DNA of 10,946 nucleotides from Gammaproteobacteria bacterium (GTDB lineage: Bacteria > Pseudomonadota > Gammaproteobacteria > Pseudomonadales > Halomonadaceae): NCBI GenBank assembly GCA_023485185.1, contig JAMCZP010000325.1:1-10946 (forward strand). The letters run 5' to 3'. Under the pieces are notes generated by a model that saw only the letters and a list, made by a program, of their open reading frames with translations, searched no databases and was not told the DNA's origin. The position numbers and the translations under genes were made by a program. Positions 6,831-10,946 of this stretch are shown here, piece by piece (position 1 is the stretch's first letter; each line of letters opens with the position of its first letter).

Positions 6831-7424
6831 ATGGGCAATGAACTGGGCAGTGCAGGGTTAATGCTGGTCAATACTCTCATCAATATTTACCTATTTTTAC
6901 TGATGCTGCGTTTTCTATTGCAGGCTTCGCGGGCCGATTACTATAACCCGCTAAGCCAGTCGGTGGTCAAAATCACCCAGCCGGTAGTAGGCCTTTTTCA
7001 AGGCTTTTTAGGCCCCGTTGCTGGTCGTTTTGATCTTGCTACATTAGCAGCAGGCTTTGTATTGAAAGTCGTCAGCATCGTCGCCATTTTCATGGTGATT
7101 GGCATTGGCATGCCGCCGATTCCTGGCCTGCTGATCGCGGGCGCGGCGGCCTTGGCGAATGCGATTTTAAAAATCTACTTCTTCGCCATGATTGTGATGA
7201 TTATCTTAAGCTGGGTGGCTCCCAATGCCAGCCACCCAGGTGCGCTGCTGGTGATGCAGTTGGTGGAACCGATTATGGCACCAGTGCGCAAGGTGGTGCC
7301 GTCGCTGGGCATGATCGATCTTTCGCCTATCGTGGTGTTTATTGCCATTAATCTGATTGATGGTTTGGTAGTTGGCTCAATGATTCGAGCGGCGGGTATC
7401 TCCGGCGCATTAGTCGGGCTGTAA
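6831..7424 (+). CDS. yggT: YggT family integral membrane protein, 197 aa
   Basis: Inner-membrane protein with two tandem YGGT domains. Hydrophobic segments lie at about 9-30, 69-92, 97-110, 113-130 and 164-187, so four or five membrane spans are likely. Each repeat has a short amphipathic stretch with the family pattern: NPLSQSVVKITQPVVGLF (39-56) and VMQLVEPIMAPVRKVVPSLG (141-160). The molecular role is unsettled. Homologues have been tied to osmotic or ion stress tolerance and, in plastids and cyanobacteria, to membrane and division functions (recalled, not tested here). A clear AAGGAG stands eight bases before the ATG. It lies 50 bases after proC and 76 before metX. Confidence 0.92.
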   Translation: MGNELGSAGLMLVNTLINIYLFLLMLRFLLQASRADYYNPLSQSVVKITQPVVGLFQGFLGPVAGRFDLATLAAGFVLKVVSIVAIFMVIGIGMPPIPGLLIAGAAALANAILKIYFFAMIVMIILSWVAPNASHPGALLVMQLVEPIMAPVRKVVPSLGMIDLSPIVVFIAINLIDGLVVGSMIRAAGISGALVGL

Positions 7425-7442
7425 TGGCCCGCCTCTTGTATC

Positions 7443-7466
7443 AATGGATATTGTCATCGATCCATT
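7443..7466 (+). other. inverted repeat in the yggT-metX gap
   Basis: AATGGAT and ATCCATT form a perfect 7-base inverted repeat around a ten-base spacer, between the yggT stop and the metX start. CGCACTCTTTAAG follows, with only a three-base T run, so this is not a clear terminator. It may be an operator or 5' structure for metX. The gap is too short for a known SAM riboswitch plus promoter, and no MetJ box (AGACGTCT) is seen. Confidence 0.35.
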
Positions 7467-7500
7467 CAGTCGCACTCTTTAAGCAGGACTAGCGCCTTCA

Positions 7501-8685
7501 ATGCCTGATTCAGACACTCTTGCGTTTGCAGACCGCCCGACGACTTCGGTCGGCTTGGTGACTCCGCACGTGGCACGCTTCGACACGCCGCTCGCTCTTG
7601 CCTGCGGTAAAGTACTGCCTGCCTACGAACTCATTTATGAAACTTACGGCACGCTGAACGCTGAACGCAGCAACGCGGTGCTGATTTGCCATGCACTTTC
7701 TGGCCACCACCACGCTGCGGGCTACCATAGCGAAGAAGACCGTAAGCCCGGCTGGTGGGATGCCCACATTGGCCCAGGCAAAGCGATTGATACCAACCGT
7801 TTTTTTGTGGTTTCGCTGAATAATCTCGGTGGCTGCCACGGCAGCACCGGGCCGATAAGCCACAACCCTGACACTGGCCGCCAGTGGGGCCCTGAATTTC
7901 CCATGGTCACGGTTAGCGACTGGGTGGCAAGCCAAGCACGCCTAGCCGACCACCTGGGGATTGAGCGCTGGGCGGCGGCAGTAGGCGGCAGCCTTGGCGG
8001 CATGCAGGTCATGCAGTGGACCATGACGTACCCGGAGCGGGTTGCTAACGCGGTAGTGATTGCCGCAACACCGCGGCTCTCGGCGCAAAATATCGCTTTT
8101 AACGAAGTGGCCCGCCAGGCGATTCGCTCTGATCCTGAGTTTTTCGGCGGCTGGTATGCGGAGCACGACACCGTACCCAAACGCGGGCTGAAACTGGCGC
8201 GCATGGTGGGGCATATTACCTACCTGTCAGAAGACGCGATGGGCAGTAAGTTTGGCCGCGACCTGCGTAGCGATGACCTTAATTTTGGCTTCGACGTCGA
8301 GTTCCAGGTGGAGTCCTACTTACGCTATCAGGGCGACACTTTTTCCACTGCCTTTGATGCCAATACGTACCTGTTGATGACCAAAGCGCTGGACTACTTT
8401 GACCCTGCTGCCACCCAAGGCGGCGATTTTGCCAAGGCGCTTGCGCCAGCGCAGTGCCCTTTTTTAATTGTCAGCTTTACCACCGACTGGCGCTTTCCGC
8501 CCTCACGCTCCCGCGAGCTCGTCGATGCGCTGACTCGGGCAGGCAAGTCGGTCAGCTACGCCAATATCGACTCCCCCCACGGGCACGATGCCTTCTTACT
8601 CTCAGAGCCACGCTACGACGCCATTTTCAGCGCCTTTATGAATCGCGCTGCTCGTGACCTTAAGCTTGACGAGGAGACGCCATGA
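7501..8685 (+). CDS. metX: Homoserine O-acyltransferase MetX, 394 aa (probably succinyl-specific)
   Basis: Alpha/beta-hydrolase-fold enzyme that acylates L-homoserine from an acyl-CoA, the first committed step of methionine synthesis. The nucleophile elbow GGSLGGMQ (162-169) carries Ser164. The other triad members are likely Asp329 in FTTDWRFPP (326-334) and His362 in SPHGHDAFL (358-366). [11 protein letters not shown] (64-74) and [12 protein letters not shown] (107-118) are further conserved blocks. MetX enzymes partnered with MetW in gamma- and betaproteobacteria are often homoserine O-succinyltransferases despite the acetyltransferase name, and the DWRFPP loop here resembles that group. 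This is family inference, not proof. The ribosome site is weak: AGGA lies 12 bases upstream. The end overlaps metW by four bases (ATGA), indicating coupled translation. Confidence 0.95.
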   Translation: MPDSDTLAFADRPTTSVGLVTPHVARFDTPLALACGKVLPAYELIYETYGTLNAERSNAVLICHALSGHHHAAGYHSEEDRKPGWWDAHIGPGKAIDTNRFFVVSLNNLGGCHGSTGPISHNPDTGRQWGPEFPMVTVSDWVASQARLADHLGIERWAAAVGGSLGGMQVMQWTMTYPERVANAVVIAATPRLSAQNIAFNEVARQAIRSDPEFFGGWYAEHDTVPKRGLKLARMVGHITYLSEDAMGSKFGRDLRSDDLNFGFDVEFQVESYLRYQGDTFSTAFDANTYLLMTKALDYFDPAATQGGDFAKALAPAQCPFLIVSFTTDWRFPPSRSRELVDALTRAGKSVSYANIDSPHGHDAFLLSEPRYDAIFSAFMNRAARDLKLDEETP

Positions 8686-9278
8686 TGCGTGCTGATCTGG
8701 AACTGATTTACGACTGGGTACCCGAAGGCGCCCACGTGCTGGATCTTGCCTGCGGCGATGGCGCGCTGCTTGAAACACTGGCGCGCAATAAAGGCGTGAC
8801 CGGCTATGGTTTAGAGATAGACCATGACGGTATCAACGCCTGCGTTGCCCGTGGAATCAGCGTGATTGAACACAACTTGGATGACGGTTTAAGCAGCTTT
8901 TGCGACAACAGCTATGATCAGGTGATCATGACCCAAGCGCTGCAGGCCCTGCGCCGCCCGGATAAAATGCTCGATGAGATGCTACGCGTCGCCGAAGAGG
9001 GGATCATTACCTTTCCCAACTTCGCCTACTGGCGCCACCGTGTGCATTTGGGCCTGCGAGGCTATATGCCGGTATCCAAGTCGCTACCTCACGCTTGGTA
9101 CGATACGCCCAACATTCACTTATCTACGTTCAACGACTTTGAGCATCTATGCCGCGAAAAAGGGCTGGTGATTGTTGATCGTGCAGTGGGCGTGGGGGAT
9201 CATCAAGGCCACTGGAAATCGCGGCTATGGCCCAACTTATTCGGTGAAATTGCTATTTTCCGCGTTCGCCGCCGCTAG
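8682..9278 (+). CDS. metW: Methionine biosynthesis protein MetW, 198 aa
   Basis: Methyltransferase-fold protein of the MetW family, encoded with metX and thought to be needed for, or to stimulate, homoserine acylation; no methyl-transfer substrate is established. The SAM-binding motif I is [16 protein letters not shown] (18-33), and GYGLEID (41-47) gives the acidic residue that contacts the ribose in this fold. [21 protein letters not shown] (83-103) and [10 protein letters not shown] (111-120) are family hallmarks. GAGGAG is five bases before ATG 8682. A second ATG at 8685 (eight bases from GAGGAG) would shorten the protein by one residue and cannot be excluded. Overlap with metX suggests fixed stoichiometry, consistent with a protein complex. 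Confidence 0.95.
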   Translation: MMRADLELIYDWVPEGAHVLDLACGDGALLETLARNKGVTGYGLEIDHDGINACVARGISVIEHNLDDGLSSFCDNSYDQVIMTQALQALRRPDKMLDEMLRVAEEGIITFPNFAYWRHRVHLGLRGYMPVSKSLPHAWYDTPNIHLSTFNDFEHLCREKGLVIVDRAVGVGDHQGHWKSRLWPNLFGEIAIFRVRRR

Positions 9279-9324
9279 ACGGATACATTTACTCAGGCTC
9301 ATGACGATTGATGGAGATATGTCC

Positions 9325-9774
9325 ATGTTACGCCGCTTAATGATCAGCGCTGCCCTCGTCGGCACGCTCTTTGCCACCGCCACTGCCTACGCGGAACAGT
9401 TCGCCCGCGTTGGGGATTACGAAATTCACTACAGTGCGGTGAACAGCAGCTTTTTGACCCCGGAAGTGGCCCAAGCGCACAATCTTCAGCGCAGTGCTAA
9501 CCGCGGCTTGGTCAATGTTAGCGTGCGCGAGCGCCAGGATGATGGCAGCACCCGCGCCGTGAATGCCAGCGTGCAGGGACACGTAAGCGGCTTAACCGGG
9601 GTTCAGGAATCGCTTAGCTTTCGTACCGTTCACGATGGCGATGCTACTTACCACTTGGCACCGTTTACCATGCGTGAAGATGAAAGCATGCGCTTTGAAC
9701 TCAGCGTTCGCTACGACCGCAACGCTGCCCCGGAGCCGGTGAACTTTATTCAGCGCTTTTATATTGATCGCTAG
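9325..9774 (+). CDS. Secreted DUF4426-type protein, 149 aa
   Basis: A small exported protein of unknown function, resembling the DUF4426 family often found after metW in pseudomonad-like gammaproteobacteria (recognised from context and length, not by search). An N-terminal signal peptide is visible: LRR, then a hydrophobic run about residues 5-20, then a cleavage site AYA before EQ (about residue 23). The mature part is about 125 residues, starts QFARVGDYEIHYSAVNSSF, is predicted mostly beta-strand, and has no cysteines or catalytic motif that I recognise. I chose ATG 9325 because GGAG is eight bases upstream and the signal peptide begins directly. In-frame ATGs at 9301 and 9319 are less suitable. 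It is probably the last gene of the run, 46 bases after metW, and converges on sfsA with a 21-base gap that holds no evident terminator. Confidence 0.85.
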   Translation: MLRRLMISAALVGTLFATATAYAEQFARVGDYEIHYSAVNSSFLTPEVAQAHNLQRSANRGLVNVSVRERQDDGSTRAVNASVQGHVSGLTGVQESLSFRTVHDGDATYHLAPFTMREDESMRFELSVRYDRNAAPEPVNFIQRFYIDR

Positions 9775-9795
9775 GCGCTATCTACAGACAATCCG

Positions 9796-10524
9796 CTACA
9801 GCCGTACAGGCAAATGGCGAGCCAACCCTACTCCGGTCGGCCGCCCCTGCTCTCGCTCAACGTCAATACCATAGGCCAGCACTTCCACCCCGCTGGCCGC
9901 CGCTTCCGCCAGGGCCGCTGCGTAAGTCGCATCAATATGCGCAGCGGCGGCCACGTCAGCAATGCCCTCATGGGCAACACAAAACAGTAGCACCGCCCGT
10001 TCGCCTTGTTCTGCCAGTACCCGTAGCGAATGCAGATGCTTGGTGCCGCGCACGCTTACCGAGTCCGGAAAGTAGCCGTGGCCGTCCTGCTCTTTAAGGG
10101 TGACTTGTTTTACTTCGATATACGCCCGTCCCCGAACAGGGTCATCAAGCATAAAGTCGAGCCTTGCATCGGCTACTTTTACCTCACGGCGCAGCGTGGC
10201 ATAGCCTGCCAAGGGCGCCAACGCCCCCATCTCCAGCGCTGCTTCTACGATGCGGTTAGCCCGGCCGGTATGCACAGAGGCAAGCGCCACTTGGCCATCC
10301 GCTTGCGGCAGTTCGATAAACTCCCAGGTCCAGGCAAGCTTGCGCTTGGGGTTGTCACTGGGAGACAGCCATACTCGGCAACCTGGCACGTTCACCGCCT
10401 TCATTGATCCGGTATTCGGGCAATGGGCCACCACCTCGCGACCATCGTCTAAAAGGACATCGGCAAGAAAGCGTTTGTAGCGTTTGAGCAGCGTGCCGGG
10501 CACAAGCATTGGGTACGCCAGCAT
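9796..10524 (-). CDS. sfsA: SfsA family DNA-binding/nuclease-like protein, 242 aa
   Basis: Named sugar fermentation stimulation protein from E. coli, where overexpression affected maltose use. The fold combines an OB-like N-terminal domain with a PD-(D/E)XK nuclease-like C-terminal domain, and its cellular role is uncertain. Visible blocks are LLKRYKRFLADV (12-23), CPNTGSM (35-41), HTGRANRIVEAAL (85-97), the nuclease-like core LDFMLDD (122-128, Asp123) with IEVKQ (136-140, Glu137 and Lys139), and FPDSVSVRGTKHL (152-164). Length is near the 234 of E. coli. ATG 10524 overlaps the upstream aminotransferase stop (TGATG). A GTG at 10527 immediately before it would add one residue. The ribosome site is weak, so translation probably depends on coupling. 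In E. coli dksA follows sfsA; here the downstream neighbour is the convergent DUF4426 gene. Confidence 0.94.
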   Translation of the reverse strand: MLAYPMLVPGTLLKRYKRFLADVLLDDGREVVAHCPNTGSMKAVNVPGCRVWLSPSDNPKRKLAWTWEFIELPQADGQVALASVHTGRANRIVEAALEMGALAPLAGYATLRREVKVADARLDFMLDDPVRGRAYIEVKQVTLKEQDGHGYFPDSVSVRGTKHLHSLRVLAEQGERAVLLFCVAHEGIADVAAAAHIDATYAAALAEAAASGVEVLAYGIDVEREQGRPTGVGLARHLPVRL

Positions 10525-10946
10525 CACAGCCGGCCTACAAAGCGGGTAATCCGCGCCACCGCCTCTTGCAAGCGCGCCGCATCATTGGTGAACGCAATAC
10601 GCACATGGTGTTCGCCGCCGCGCACGGCAAAATCGATGCCGGGGGTAATCGCTACATTCTCTTCCTGCAGCAGCCGTTCGCAGAACGCTTGGCTATCGCG
10701 GCTATAGCGAGAAATATCCAGCCACAGATAAAACGCCCCCTGGGGCGGTAGGTCCGGTGCCAGACCCAAACCTGCAAGCCCCTCTAAAAGTACCTGACGG
10801 CGCTCTTTCAGAGTTTCGCGGCGCTGTTCGAGAATCCCGCGGCATTCCGGCGTAAAAGCTGCTAGCGCGGCATGCTGTGAAGGCGTTGGCGCGGCAAGAA
10901 ACATATTCTGCGCCAGCCGCGTTAACGGCTCCACGGCACGCTCAGG
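10524..10946 (-). CDS. Class I/II PLP-dependent aminotransferase, C-terminal part (cut by window edge)
   Basis: The reading frame stays open to the right edge, so the start and most of the protein lie outside. The visible 140 residues are the C-terminal portion of a fold-type I aminotransferase (COG0436-like). They begin PERAVEPLTRLAQNMFLAAPTPSQHAAL, the segment that follows the PLP-lysine region in this family. A helix rich in Arg and Glu follows, then the small domain GAFYLWLDISRYS and the C-terminal block EHHVRIAFTND, whose Arg is expected to bind the substrate carboxylate. The PLP lysine is not in the window, so substrate and catalytic competence cannot be judged. The stop overlaps the sfsA start by one base (TGATG), so the two form a coupled pair. 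Confidence 0.88.
   Translation of the reverse strand, partial: PERAVEPLTRLAQNMFLAAPTPSQHAALAAFTPECRGILEQRRETLKERRQVLLEGLAGLGLAPDLPPQGAFYLWLDISRYSRDSQAFCERLLQEENVAITPGIDFAVRGGEHHVRIAFTNDAARLQEAVARITRFVGRL

Noticed and set aside
7425..7500. SAM or SAH riboswitch upstream of metX
   Set aside because: The gap is 76 bases, and I recognise no conserved SAM/SAH aptamer core, only a simple inverted repeat.
7722..8204. 160-residue minus-strand frame opposite metX
   Set aside because: It is a shadow of the metX coding sequence in GC-rich DNA, is biased in composition and matches no family.
9172..9324. Longer N-terminus for the DUF4426-type protein
   Set aside because: This part overlaps metW in another frame and would place 51 residues ahead of a textbook signal peptide.
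9775..9795. Terminator between the DUF4426-type gene and sfsA
   Set aside because: The 21-base gap has no stem of useful length and no T-tract on either strand.

Overview
The window looks like a chromosomal housekeeping segment from a moderately GC-rich gammaproteobacterium, most likely an Oceanospirillales/Halomonas-type organism. That lineage call is an inference from protein character and gene order. A 399-residue KMSKS-type tyrosyl-tRNA synthetase sits directly upstream of an rRNA leader, as I recall for tyrS and 16S rRNA in Pseudomonas aeruginosa. The block pilU-pilT / yggS-proC-yggT-metX-metW also resembles pseudomonad order. I see no insertion sequence, phage gene, CRISPR array, toxin-antitoxin pair or tRNA gene.

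Layout. Positions 1-443 carry no convincing protein gene. On the minus strand they read as the promoter and leader region of an rRNA operon whose 16S gene must begin just left of position 1. It has rrn-type promoters, a boxB-like hairpin and a boxA antitermination element. tyrS (444-1643, minus) lies directly upstream and reads toward the rRNA operon, with no obvious terminator between. anmK (1783-2919, plus) is divergent from tyrS and recycles the cell-wall sugar anhydro-MurNAc. It converges on the pilT-pilU pair (minus, 5152 to 2941), the type IV pilus retraction ATPases.

Divergent from pilT is a six-gene plus-strand run: yggS (PLP homeostasis), proC (last step of proline synthesis), yggT (membrane protein), metX and metW (homoserine acylation for methionine synthesis, overlapping by 4 bases), and a small secreted DUF4426-type protein. 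Gaps are short (63, 50, 76, -4 and 46 bases), so one operon is likely, perhaps with an extra promoter before metX. The run converges on sfsA (9796-10524, minus), which is translationally coupled to an upstream class I/II aminotransferase cut by the right edge.

I find no sign of a new multi-gene system. The points most worth a second look are the rRNA control region abutting tyrS, the uncharacterised secreted protein ending the methionine run, the pilU start choice, and small repeats in the tyrS/anmK and yggT/metX gaps.
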